From assembly GCA_017861415.1 (NCBI GenBank), contig JAGFXS010000014.1, positions 1-15,057 of the forward strand: DNA of 15,057 nt, in the 5' to 3' direction. The notes beneath the pieces are model-generated. The model saw only the letters and a program-made list of their open reading frames with translations, ran no database searches and had not been told where the DNA came from. A program made the position numbers and the translations under genes. This DNA is from Bacillota bacterium (lineage in GTDB: Bacteria; Bacillota; Clostridia; Oscillospirales; Oscillospiraceae). This document shows positions 6,331 through 13,787 of this stretch, piece by piece; the first letter of the stretch is position 1, and each line of letters starts with the position of its first letter.

Positions 6331-6489
6331 AATAAGCTATCTTATAAATAAAAAATGAGTATACAAACGAAAAATGACGCACCGGTTGGCTATTTTGATC
6401 TAGTTTTAAATTATCAATTTCACAGGAACTTTTTTCCGAACCTTGCGTCTGAGAAAACAAGCAAATCAAAACAGTAAGGAGGGTTATCA

Positions 6490-8778
6490 ATGAAAAAGTT
6501 GATCTCAGGCATTTTGACGGTTGCCCTGGGTGTAGGTTGCATTTTGGGTGTGCTGCCCAGTGAGACGCGGGCCGCCGGGAATCTGGAGCCTAAGACGCTG
6601 TATCTCCATATTGGGAGTCCTATTGCGCTGTCCCAAGGGAAGACGGTATCGGTGGATGGAACAAACCCTGATCTGGTCCCTGTGATTCACAAAGGGCGCA
6701 CCTTAGTGCCATTGCGCTTTGTGAGCGAGTTTTTTGGCGCTGAGGTACAGTATGAAGCGACAACCCGCACCGGTGTGGTGAAGGTGAATGGAAAGACGGT
6801 TCAATTCCCTGTGGGTGAGTCCTACTACCTCTTGGACGGCAAGAAAATGTCCTTGGATACAGAGACGCTGAATATCTCCGGCCGTATCTTCCTGCCTCTT
6901 CGTGCCATCAGTGAAGATGTCATGGATCTTAAGGTGGCGTACCAGAATAAGGTGATTGCAATCGGAGATCAGGCTCCCTTGGGCAGTGATGAGGTAGATG
7001 TTATCAAGGAAAGAATTGGAGCCTATGTAAAGGTATCCAGCCTGACAGAATTGAAGAACTATTTGATCCAGAGCAAGGAGAACTACCGATACCTCACCGA
7101 TAAGTCCACTCAGACGGACGGTGCTGCTGCTCCCGCCCCTGCGGAAAGTCCCTCCAGAGAAAGCGCGGCTGTGGAGGGCGAAAGCGCTTCCCAGGACAAT
7201 GCCGGGGGGGCGGGGGATTATTCCACCACCAATACCCAGGTAGAGGGGGTGGATGAAGCGGATATCATCAAAACCGATGGTCGCTACATTTATATGCTCA
7301 ATGGGAATGTGATTCACATTGTGAAAGCCGGGGAAGCCATGGAGCTGGCGGCAAAGGTATCTCTGGAGGATGGCTATCCCCAGGAGATGTATGTGGATGG
7401 AGACCGCTTGGTGGTCATTGGCAGCCGCTATGAAGGCGATGTCAATCCTGAGGCAAGAGGAGATAAGACCGTAGAGGACGTGGTGCGTATTATGCCCGTC
7501 TACGGAAAGAGCCTAACCTATGTGGAAGTGTATGACATCAGCGACATGAGCAATGTGCAGAGTGTTCGTAGTTTTGAGATAGAGGGAAGCCTGACAACCA
7601 GCCGGAAACAGGGCGATTACCTGTATTTATTAAGTAATCTCAATATCTGGAATTGGGGTGACGGAGAGATTCGTCCCATGATGGGTGAGAACGGCAAGCT
7701 GGCGCCCATGCCAATAGATGATATCATGGTGATGCCGGGTCGTCCCGCGGAAGCTTATCTGACCCTTACCGCCATCAACGTGGCGGAGGCATCTGAGGCG
7801 GTGAGCAGCGAGACCATCGCCGGCAGCGGCTATACCACTTATATGTCCAACGAAGCAATGTATATTGCCCTCAATAGCTGGTACTATGATGAAGATGCCA
7901 AGCTGGACATTGCCCGCTTTACTGTTTCTGACGGCAGCATCGGATATGCCGGCTCTGGTCAGGTGAAGGGCTGGCTGAATGATCAGTTTAGCATGGATGC
8001 CCATGAGGGGTACCTTCGTGTGGCCACTACCTATTGGAATCAGTCTGAAGAACAGAATGAGAATAACCTCTACGTCCTAGACGACGGTATGCAGATTTCC
8101 GGTGCTCTTTTAGGCTTTGCCCCCGATGAGAGAATTTACTCCGCCCGCTTTATGGGAGATCGTGGCTATGTGGTAACCTTCCGTCAGGTGGATCCCCTTT
8201 TTGTTTTTGACCTCAGTGACCCCACAAATCCCAAGATTACTGGCGAGTTGAAGGTTCCGGGCTTCTCCTCTTACCTGCATCCCATTTCTGATACAGTAAT
8301 CCTAGGTGTGGGTAGCGATGTGAAGGATGTCTATGTCAAGGACAAAAATGGAAAAGAAGTGGTGATTAGCCAACAGACCGGGGGCATTAAGTTATCCCTC
8401 TTCGACGTGTCTGATATGGGTAAACCTCGTGAGATCGATAGCCTTGTCATCGGCGACCGTGGCTACACGGAACTACAGTACAACCACAAGGCCGCCATGT
8501 TTAAGGGGAATCAAAGCCTTCTGGCCTTCCCTGCCAGTCTGAGCAGTTACGACTATAAGGACAACTGGGAAGGGGCCTTGTTGGTTTCCTACAGTGGGAA
8601 CAAACTGACAGAACTTTCTAAAATTGCGGCAGCCCAAGTGACAGAGGATGGCTATTACGGAGGTTTCGGCCAGCGGCTGGTTTACATTGGTGATACCCTG
8701 TACTATGCCCAGGGCCATGTGATTCGCAGCTTCGACAGCCACAGCTTCCAAGAGACCGGAAACCTTGATCTGAGATAA
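6490..8778 (+). CDS. Secreted protein: copper-amine-oxidase-N-like domain plus beta-propeller domain
   Basis: A 762-residue exported protein. Residues 1-29 form a signal peptide (lysines at 2-3, hydrophobic core, likely cleavage after ETRA or ETRAA). Residues about 50-160 resemble the copper amine oxidase N-terminal-like domain common in Firmicute envelope proteins, with the twin motifs RTLVPLRFVSEFFGAEV and RIFLPLRAISE; despite the name, this domain is thought to be structural or wall-associated. A linker (about 205-250) rich in Ala, Pro, Ser and Glu follows. Residues about 250-760 match the secreted beta-propeller family whose first blade begins GVDEADIIKTDGRYIYMLNG. The family has no settled function; a cell-surface binding or scaffold role is likely. 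AGGAGG at 6477-6482 lies 7 bases before the ATG. The gene is monocistronic, with its own terminator. Confidence 0.88.
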   Translation: MKKLISGILTVALGVGCILGVLPSETRAAGNLEPKTLYLHIGSPIALSQGKTVSVDGTNPDLVPVIHKGRTLVPLRFVSEFFGAEVQYEATTRTGVVKVNGKTVQFPVGESYYLLDGKKMSLDTETLNISGRIFLPLRAISEDVMDLKVAYQNKVIAIGDQAPLGSDEVDVIKERIGAYVKVSSLTELKNYLIQSKENYRYLTDKSTQTDGAAAPAPAESPSRESAAVEGESASQDNAGGAGDYSTTNTQVEGVDEADIIKTDGRYIYMLNGNVIHIVKAGEAMELAAKVSLEDGYPQEMYVDGDRLVVIGSRYEGDVNPEARGDKTVEDVVRIMPVYGKSLTYVEVYDISDMSNVQSVRSFEIEGSLTTSRKQGDYLYLLSNLNIWNWGDGEIRPMMGENGKLAPMPIDDIMVMPGRPAEAYLTLTAINVAEASEAVSSETIAGSGYTTYMSNEAMYIALNSWYYDEDAKLDIARFTVSDGSIGYAGSGQVKGWLNDQFSMDAHEGYLRVATTYWNQSEEQNENNLYVLDDGMQISGALLGFAPDERIYSARFMGDRGYVVTFRQVDPLFVFDLSDPTNPKITGELKVPGFSSYLHPISDTVILGVGSDVKDVYVKDKNGKEVVISQQTGGIKLSLFDVSDMGKPREIDSLVIGDRGYTELQYNHKAAMFKGNQSLLAFPASLSSYDYKDNWEGALLVSYSGNKLTELSKIAAAQVTEDGYYGGFGQRLVYIGDTLYYAQGHVIRSFDSHSFQETGNLDLR

Positions 8779-8784
8779 GAAACC

Positions 8785-8822
8785 AAACAGGGAGCGCAAG
8801 CAAACGCTTGCGCTCCCTGTTT
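8785..8822. terminator. Intrinsic terminator after the propeller gene
   Basis: A perfect 17-bp stem (8785-8801 and 8806-8822, core CAGGGAGCGCAAGC) with a 4-base AAAC loop begins 6 bases after the stop codon. The T tract is short (TTTGCAATTT). Confidence 0.9.
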
Positions 8823-8958
8823 GCAATTTAAGCAAGGCTTAAATACCGAAAAGCTTGTTTACTGAAACTTAGGTTTTGCAAGATGCTTTAGCTGATATTG
8901 CATGTCGTGATAATAGAGTCGGAATTGATAGTTATGAATATTAAAGGTTATTGTAATG

Positions 8959-8987
8959 TTGCATTTTGATGGATTTTATGGTAATAT
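8959..8987 (+). promoter_or_regulatory. Candidate extended -10 promoter for the chemoreceptor gene
   Basis: TTGCAT (8959-8964), a 17-base spacer and TAATAT (8982-8987) preceded by TGG, an extended -10 pattern. The -35 match is weak (3 of 6). The gap 8823-9078 shows no sigma-D flagellar promoter of good quality and no recognised riboswitch. Confidence 0.4.
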
Positions 8988-9064
8988 CTAGTTGAGATTT
9001 TGCTGTTCGCGCCTAGGGAAGTGTTACCTTAGTTCCTGCTGCAGCAAGAAAGAGAAAGAGACAG

Positions 9065-9069
9065 AGGAG
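9065..9069 (+). promoter_or_regulatory. Ribosome binding site fixing the chemoreceptor start
   Basis: AGGAG at 9065-9069 lies 9 bases before ATG 9079. The frame is open back to a TTG at 8992, but that would add a Cys- and Lys-rich stretch before the first membrane helix and has no good site, so 9079 is preferred. Confidence 0.7.
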
Positions 9070-9078
9070 AAATATGGA

Positions 9079-11172
9079 ATGAGATCGATAAAGCTAAGAC
9101 TGATTGTTATGTTCACGCTTGTGATTCTCGCTGTGACAGCAGCACTGGGTATGATTACCCTGAATGTTGTAAGAGATGACCTGATACAGACGGCGCGGGC
9201 CGACCTGGAAGAAATGGCCCGGGTTCAGGCCAAATATGTCACAGCCAGATCCAGCGCCCAAGTGGAGTATCTCACATCTTTGGCGCAAAACCCCCTGATT
9301 ACCAATCCAAATGCGACGTTGGAAGAGAAGATTGCTTTTTTTGAGCAGGAAGCCCAGCGGACCAATTACCAGCGCTTTGCCATTGCGGATAAAGCGGGTA
9401 ACGCCCAGCTTTTAACCTCTAGCCGGGAGATCAATCAGGTAGCAGACCGGGAGTTTTTCCAGACCGCTTTAAAGGGAGAAGCTACCATGTCGGACCTCCT
9501 CTTCAGTAAGCTGGATGATCAGCCTGTGGTGGTGTATGCGGCACCCATTAAGGTCAATGGAGAGATTGTCGGTGTGCTGTATGGTGCGAGAGACGGGTTG
9601 ATCCTCAGTGAGATCACCAAAGACGTACTGTATAAGACTACTGGTTACGGCTACATTGTGAACAACGAAGGAACAACCGTTGGACACAAGAATACCGATC
9701 TGGTTATCGCCAAAGACAATGATATCGAAAACGCAAAAACGATTCCTGAGCTTAAGCAGTTGGGTGCCCTGACGGAGCAGATGATTACCCGTACCGTGGG
9801 CACTGGCGAATATACATATAACAACGTCAGCAAGCTGGTGGGCTATGCCCCCATTGAAAATACGCCTTGGATTATGGCACTGACGGTAGAGCAGAGCGAG
9901 ATTCTTCAGGGCGTGACAGATCTGACCCGTATCTTGCTGATTCTGTGTGTTGTGGTGCTGGTGGTGGGTGTGGCCGCTACTTATGTCATTAGCGGCAGGA
10001 TTTCGAAACCCATCGTGAAGATCACCAGGGCCGCCCAGGAAATTGCCGATGGCACCTTCAACGTCACTTTGGATGTGAAATCCAACGATGAGATCGGTAG
10101 TCTGGCTGAGGCCTTCCGGTTGACCATTGACCGGTTGGTAAATTACCAAGGCTATATCGACGAAGTGTCCGACTGCCTACGGGAGATTGCAGGTGGCAAC
10201 CTGACGATAGAGCTCCACCGAGAGTATACTGGACAGTTCCGCCAGGTAAAGGATAACATGCAGGCCATGATCGAGCGGCTAAACGATACATTGGTGCAAA
10301 TCAATCAATCTGCCGACCAGGTCAACAACCACGCCGACCAGGTTGCCCACGGGGCCCAGGCTTTGTCCCAGGGTGCAACAGAGCAGGCCAGCTCTGTGGA
10401 GGAGCTCTCCGCTTCCATTTCGGAAACTGCAGAGCAAATCCGCAGAAACGCGGAGCACGCGGCTACTGCCCATGAAAAAGCGAATTTTGCTGGCAGCGAG
10501 CTCCGGCAGAGCAATGAACAAATGAGCGCCATGGTGGATGCCATGAATGAGATTGCCCGGAAATCCGACGAGATTTCCAAAATTATTAAGGCTATTGATG
10601 ACATTGCCTTCCAGACGAATATTCTGGCGCTTAATGCTGCGGTTGAGGCTGCTCGTGCTGGGGCTGCGGGCAAGGGCTTTGCCGTTGTTGCTGATGAAGT
10701 AAGAAATCTGGCAGGGAAATCCGCCCAGGCCGCCACGGATACCACCGCTTTGATTGAGGAAACCCTGGTGGCCGTCCGCAACGGCAGCAAGATGGCTGAG
10801 GTTACGGCGAAATCCCTGGGTGAGAGTGGCCGGGAAACCGGAGAAGCCATTACTCTCATTAATCGGATTGCGGAAGACTCCAAGGAGCAGGCGGATTCCG
10901 TAATGCAGATCAACCTGGGTGTGGAGCAGATCTCCGCTGTGGTGCAGACCAACGCTGCCACCGCCGAGGAAAGCGCTGCTACTAGCGAGGAGCTTACCGC
11001 TCAGTCCAATCTCCTGAAAGAGCTACTGTCTCACTTCCGTCTACGGCAAACGGACCGTACTGCCTTCGTCACTCCTGTGGCAGCACGGAAGACACCCTCT
11101 GCCTATGAGACTGGGTCTTCATACGATACTGCGCCTTTGTATACCCCCAAATATGAGGACAATTATTATTAA
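9079..11172 (+). CDS. Methyl-accepting chemotaxis protein (dCache sensor, double HAMP)
   Basis: A 697-residue membrane chemoreceptor. Membrane helix 1 spans about 8-29. An extracellular sensor of about 250 residues follows, of double-Cache type (features include [31 protein letters not shown] and [17 protein letters not shown]). Membrane helix 2 spans 285-304, then a HAMP domain (about 305-357) and a second HAMP-like segment (about 365-405: [13 protein letters not shown]...[13 protein letters not shown]). The signalling coiled coil runs from about 420 to 685 with the invariant CheA/CheW-binding tip at 511-545 ([32 protein letters not shown]). Such receptors bind small ligands, often amino or organic acids; the ligand here is unknown. 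The C terminus has no NWETF-like CheR tether and instead ends in a tyrosine-rich tail with 6 Tyr in the last 22 residues. The gene stands alone with its own terminator. Confidence 0.95.
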   Translation: MRSIKLRLIVMFTLVILAVTAALGMITLNVVRDDLIQTARADLEEMARVQAKYVTARSSAQVEYLTSLAQNPLITNPNATLEEKIAFFEQEAQRTNYQRFAIADKAGNAQLLTSSREINQVADREFFQTALKGEATMSDLLFSKLDDQPVVVYAAPIKVNGEIVGVLYGARDGLILSEITKDVLYKTTGYGYIVNNEGTTVGHKNTDLVIAKDNDIENAKTIPELKQLGALTEQMITRTVGTGEYTYNNVSKLVGYAPIENTPWIMALTVEQSEILQGVTDLTRILLILCVVVLVVGVAATYVISGRISKPIVKITRAAQEIADGTFNVTLDVKSNDEIGSLAEAFRLTIDRLVNYQGYIDEVSDCLREIAGGNLTIELHREYTGQFRQVKDNMQAMIERLNDTLVQINQSADQVNNHADQVAHGAQALSQGATEQASSVEELSASISETAEQIRRNAEHAATAHEKANFAGSELRQSNEQMSAMVDAMNEIARKSDEISKIIKAIDDIAFQTNILALNAAVEAARAGAAGKGFAVVADEVRNLAGKSAQAATDTTALIEETLVAVRNGSKMAEVTAKSLGESGRETGEAITLINRIAEDSKEQADSVMQINLGVEQISAVVQTNAATAEESAATSEELTAQSNLLKELLSHFRLRQTDRTAFVTPVAARKTPSAYETGSSYDTAPLYTPKYEDNYY

Positions 11173-11191
11173 AAAGAACTGAAGCGAACTA

Positions 11192-11228
11192 AAAACGGAC
11201 CTCCGGCCTTGTGCCGGAGGTCCGTTTT
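11192..11228. terminator. Bidirectional intrinsic terminator between convergent genes
   Basis: A perfect 16-bp stem (11192-11207 and 11213-11228, core CGGACCTCCGGC) with a CTTGT loop has an A-run on the left and a T-run on the right. It ends the chemoreceptor transcript and, read the other way, the hydrolase transcript that stops at 11278. Confidence 0.93.
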
Positions 11229-11277
11229 ATTAGGAGGTGAGGGAAGCAAATCGTCCTGGAAATGTCCGCTTTTGGCG

Positions 11278-12630
11278 CTAGAGGCCCTTGTCTTTCAGTC
11301 CTTGAACCAATGCCACATAAAATTCGCAGATATCAAAGCCGGGGATGTTTCGGCGGGTAAGATCAATCATATCTCCGTGGGAAATCCCCACGGCTCCTGG
11401 GGGAGTTGCTTCTATATAATGTTCGCCCCAAGGCATGGACGAGGTAGCAACCAAGCCGTCGTTGTCGCCTTCTACCCCATGAACGATGCGATAGCTCATA
11501 TTCAGAGGGAAGGGGGCGCTGGATTCGTGGGCCATCTTTGCACCAACACTTTGGTAATAGACCCCCGGAGCATTTGGAAGGCGCTGATTCAAGTCCGCGC
11601 AAGCCTCTGGCGTCAGGTCGGAAACAGTGCCGTAAAAATCGGGGTACTGATCCTCTAACTGGGACAGCAGACGATCTCGTTGGGAGGAGAGGGACTCTGA
11701 CAGTGGCTGAGGCAGGTGATCCAGCGCGCCTTCTGCAAAGAGACAACCGCGGTGGGGCGTGCAGATGGTGGTGAGGGAAGCAACCTGATGGTGAAGCCCC
11801 AAGGCGCTGATGGCGTAACGGGCATCCAGCCCCCGGCTGGAATGGGCGACGATATTGATCTTTTCAGCGCCGCTCGTCTCCATGAGATTCTGGACAAAGG
11901 TACAAAGCTCCTCTGCGCGCTGGGATACCGACGAGGAGGTGGGGCGGTTGCCGTAAAAAATCAAGGCACCGTTCTTCTCCAGCGCATCAGGAATGCGGCC
12001 CCAGCAGGTTGTGGGCTTCCAGTCCGGGTAAAAATTGCTGTGAAGGAGCAGCAGGGGGAATTTGGTACGGCAGATCTGTTCATGGTGCCGCTGAAGATCC
12101 CGCTGGTACTGGGTGCGAACAAAGGAAAGCTCCTGTTTGGCAGCCCGATAGGTGGGCAGGTTCAGGAACACACCGATTAAGGGGAGCCACCAGGTGGCCA
12201 GAATCAAATAACGGAGAAGAGCGTCAAACTGCTCCGCAGCGTAAAGTAAACGGATCAAGGAGGCGGTTAGAGGGAGGATTAGAAGACCCATCCCAGCAAA
12301 AAAATTGCCTGCAAACAGAAGGTTGGGAGGCCGCATAGCGGGCATGGCCAGGAGTGCAGCGTGCTCTAATATCAGCAGAATGGCTATCAGAAGCGTCGTC
12401 TCATAGATGGCGCAGCCTTCCTCCAGCTGACGCAGCTTTTTGGGCAAGGATGGATTGTTCAGTCCCGGGCGAATACAGCACCATAGCAATAATCCGCCGA
12501 GGACAAGGGCGATAAAGATCCCCACGGGAAGGGTCAAAGAAAGGCGGGAAAACAAAAAGAGCGGATTTCCCAGCCCCAGCATAACGAAAATGAGCAGCAA
12601 CCGCTTTGGAACAGACATGATACGCACCAT
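11278..12630 (-). CDS. Membrane-anchored alpha/beta-hydrolase, lipase-like
   Basis: A 450-residue protein with about five hydrophobic helices in the first 160 residues and a lipase-type alpha/beta-hydrolase domain from about 190. The nucleophile motif is IVAHSSRGLDARYAIS with S264; D389 or D391 in GDNDGLV and H418 in ISHGDMIDL complete a likely Ser-Asp-His triad. The surrounding pattern (NIVAH...GLDARY, TICTPHRG) is that of triacylglycerol lipases and related esterases that act on lipids or esters. One oddity: where the elbow is normally G/A-x-S-x-G, the last glycine is Arg266. The membrane part suggests that the enzyme works at the membrane, with the side uncertain. ATG 12630 has AGAGG directly against it; ATG 12618 (four residues later) is an alternative start. 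The gene is divergent from the HAD gene. Confidence 0.78.
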   Translation of the reverse strand: MVRIMSVPKRLLLIFVMLGLGNPLFLFSRLSLTLPVGIFIALVLGGLLLWCCIRPGLNNPSLPKKLRQLEEGCAIYETTLLIAILLILEHAALLAMPAMRPPNLLFAGNFFAGMGLLILPLTASLIRLLYAAEQFDALLRYLILATWWLPLIGVFLNLPTYRAAKQELSFVRTQYQRDLQRHHEQICRTKFPLLLLHSNFYPDWKPTTCWGRIPDALEKNGALIFYGNRPTSSSVSQRAEELCTFVQNLMETSGAEKINIVAHSSRGLDARYAISALGLHHQVASLTTICTPHRGCLFAEGALDHLPQPLSESLSSQRDRLLSQLEDQYPDFYGTVSDLTPEACADLNQRLPNAPGVYYQSVGAKMAHESSAPFPLNMSYRIVHGVEGDNDGLVATSSMPWGEHYIEATPPGAVGISHGDMIDLTRRNIPGFDICEFYVALVQGLKDKGL

Positions 12631-12669
12631 CCTCTACAGTAAGACAGACCGGTTTAGGCCGCCAGTTGC

Positions 12670-12698
12670 ATTATATAGAATAATCTCCTTGGAAACAA
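12670..12698 (-). promoter_or_regulatory. Sigma-A type promoter for the lipase-like gene
   Basis: On the minus strand TTGTTT (12698-12693), a 17-base spacer and a perfect TATAAT (12675-12670). Transcription would start near 12663, about 33 bases before the ATG. Confidence 0.82.
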
Positions 12699-12776
12699 GG
12701 GCAGAAAGGGTAGTTTTCTGGAATTAAGAAGATAAGAAGAGAAACGAGCAATCCAGAGAGGAATTTTTGCCGTTTC

Positions 12777-12805
12777 TTGTGAGGGGCCACTGTGTCTGTT
12801 ATACT
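12777..12805 (+). promoter_or_regulatory. Sigma-A type promoter for the HAD phosphatase gene
   Basis: TTGTGA (12777-12782), a 17-base spacer and TATACT (12800-12805). The expected start near 12812 lies just before the AGGAGG site at 12833-12838 and excludes the longer frame starting at 12792. Confidence 0.82.
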
Positions 12806-12845
12806 GAATATCAGTAAGCATCCACGTTATAGAGGAGGAAGGGAC

Positions 12846-13724
12846 ATGGAGCAGTATGAGCGGAGATACAAGGAAGGAAAGCCGGTTCTGGCCATCTGTT
12901 ATGACTTTGACAGGACACTCACGCCGGACGATATGCAGGCCCAAGGCTACATTCAAGATCTGGGTCTGGATGTGAAAGCCTTTTGGGATGCATCCAATGC
13001 CCTGGCCCACGAAAACGATATGGACCGGAACCTGGCCTACATGTACAAAATGGTTGAGGAAGCCGACGGAAGAATTATTGTAAAGCGAAATGCCTTGGCA
13101 GAGTATGGGGCACGCGTCACCCTGTTTCCGGGGGTGGAAGATTGGTTTTCTCGTATGAGACAGTACGGTGCGGACCACGGCATCATTGTGGAGCACTACA
13201 TCATTTCTTCAGGTCTGAAGGAGATGATTGAAGGCACTGTGATGGCTAAGAACAACGAGTTTGAACGCATTTACGCCAGTGCTTTTTACTTTAATGAACG
13301 GGGCACAGCCAAGTGGCCTGCTCAGGCCATCAACTATACCAATAAGACACAGTTTCTCTTCCGCATTGAAAAGGGGATTCTGGATATCAACGATCCCGGC
13401 GTGAACGATGCCATTCCGCCTGAGGAGCTTCGGATTCCTTTCCGGAACATGGTCTACATTGGCGATAGTGACACGGATATCCCCTGTATGAAGCTGGTAA
13501 ACACCTACGGTGGTCACGCCATTGGTGTTTTTGATCCAGAGACAGGAGATAGGGAAAAAGTTTATCAGATGATACGGGAAAATCGGATTCGCTATTTTGC
13601 CCCTGCAGACTATCGACCCGAATCTGAACTGGATAAAATTCTTCGGGCGATTATTGATAAGACGCATGCCTATGAGATATTGCAGCGTAGACACGAAGAA
13701 AATCTAAAGGAAAGCAGCTGCTAG
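12846..13724 (+). CDS. HAD-superfamily hydrolase (phosphoserine-phosphatase-like)
   Basis: A 292-residue cytoplasmic enzyme with all four HAD motifs: motif I DFDRTLT with nucleophile D20 and acid D22, motif II S121/S122 in IISSG, motif III K167 in TNKTQFLF, and motif IV GDSDTDIP with D207 and D211. HAD enzymes of this kind remove phosphate by way of an aspartyl-phosphate. The helical cap between D22 and S121 (about 90 residues) should set the substrate, which I cannot tell. The start at 12846 follows AGGAGG (12833-12838) by 7 bases; the frame is open to 12792, but that lies upstream of the -10 box. The gene is monocistronic and divergent from the lipase-like gene. Confidence 0.88.
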   Translation: MEQYERRYKEGKPVLAICYDFDRTLTPDDMQAQGYIQDLGLDVKAFWDASNALAHENDMDRNLAYMYKMVEEADGRIIVKRNALAEYGARVTLFPGVEDWFSRMRQYGADHGIIVEHYIISSGLKEMIEGTVMAKNNEFERIYASAFYFNERGTAKWPAQAINYTNKTQFLFRIEKGILDINDPGVNDAIPPEELRIPFRNMVYIGDSDTDIPCMKLVNTYGGHAIGVFDPETGDREKVYQMIRENRIRYFAPADYRPESELDKILRAIIDKTHAYEILQRRHEENLKESSC

Positions 13725-13739
13725 TATTTGAAAACAAAT

Positions 13740-13775
13740 CCACGCGGCGCAGCCTGAAAGGGCCACGCCGCGTGG
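13740..13775. terminator. Terminator-like hairpin between convergent genes
   Basis: Arms CCACGCGGCG (13740-13749) and CGCCGCGTGG (13766-13775) pair perfectly around a 16-base loop. The T tract is poor on the plus strand; on the minus strand the stem is followed by ATTTGTTTTC. It most likely ends the acyl-CoA synthetase transcript and perhaps also the HAD transcript. Confidence 0.65.
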
Positions 13776-13787
13776 GTGAATGATTGT

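Noticed and set aside
6532..6546. Cysteine in the signal peptide of the propeller protein as a lipobox
   Set aside because: The residues before the Cys are GVG, without the Leu/Val/Ile expected at -3, and a good signal peptidase I site follows at ETRAA.
8892..8899. GCTGATAT near 8892 as a sigma-D flagellar -10 box for the chemoreceptor
   Set aside because: There is no TAAA-type -35 box about 15 bases upstream, so the match is probably chance.
8992..9078. Longer chemoreceptor starting at TTG 8992
   Set aside because: The added residues (Cys- and Lys-rich) do not look like a receptor N-terminus, TTG 8992 has no site, and AGGAG supports ATG 9079; the extension also sits right at the candidate -10 box.
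9469..10961. Minus-strand open frames opposite the chemoreceptor
   Set aside because: The plus-strand frame encodes an unmistakable chemoreceptor; the antisense frames have no starts, motifs or composition of real proteins.
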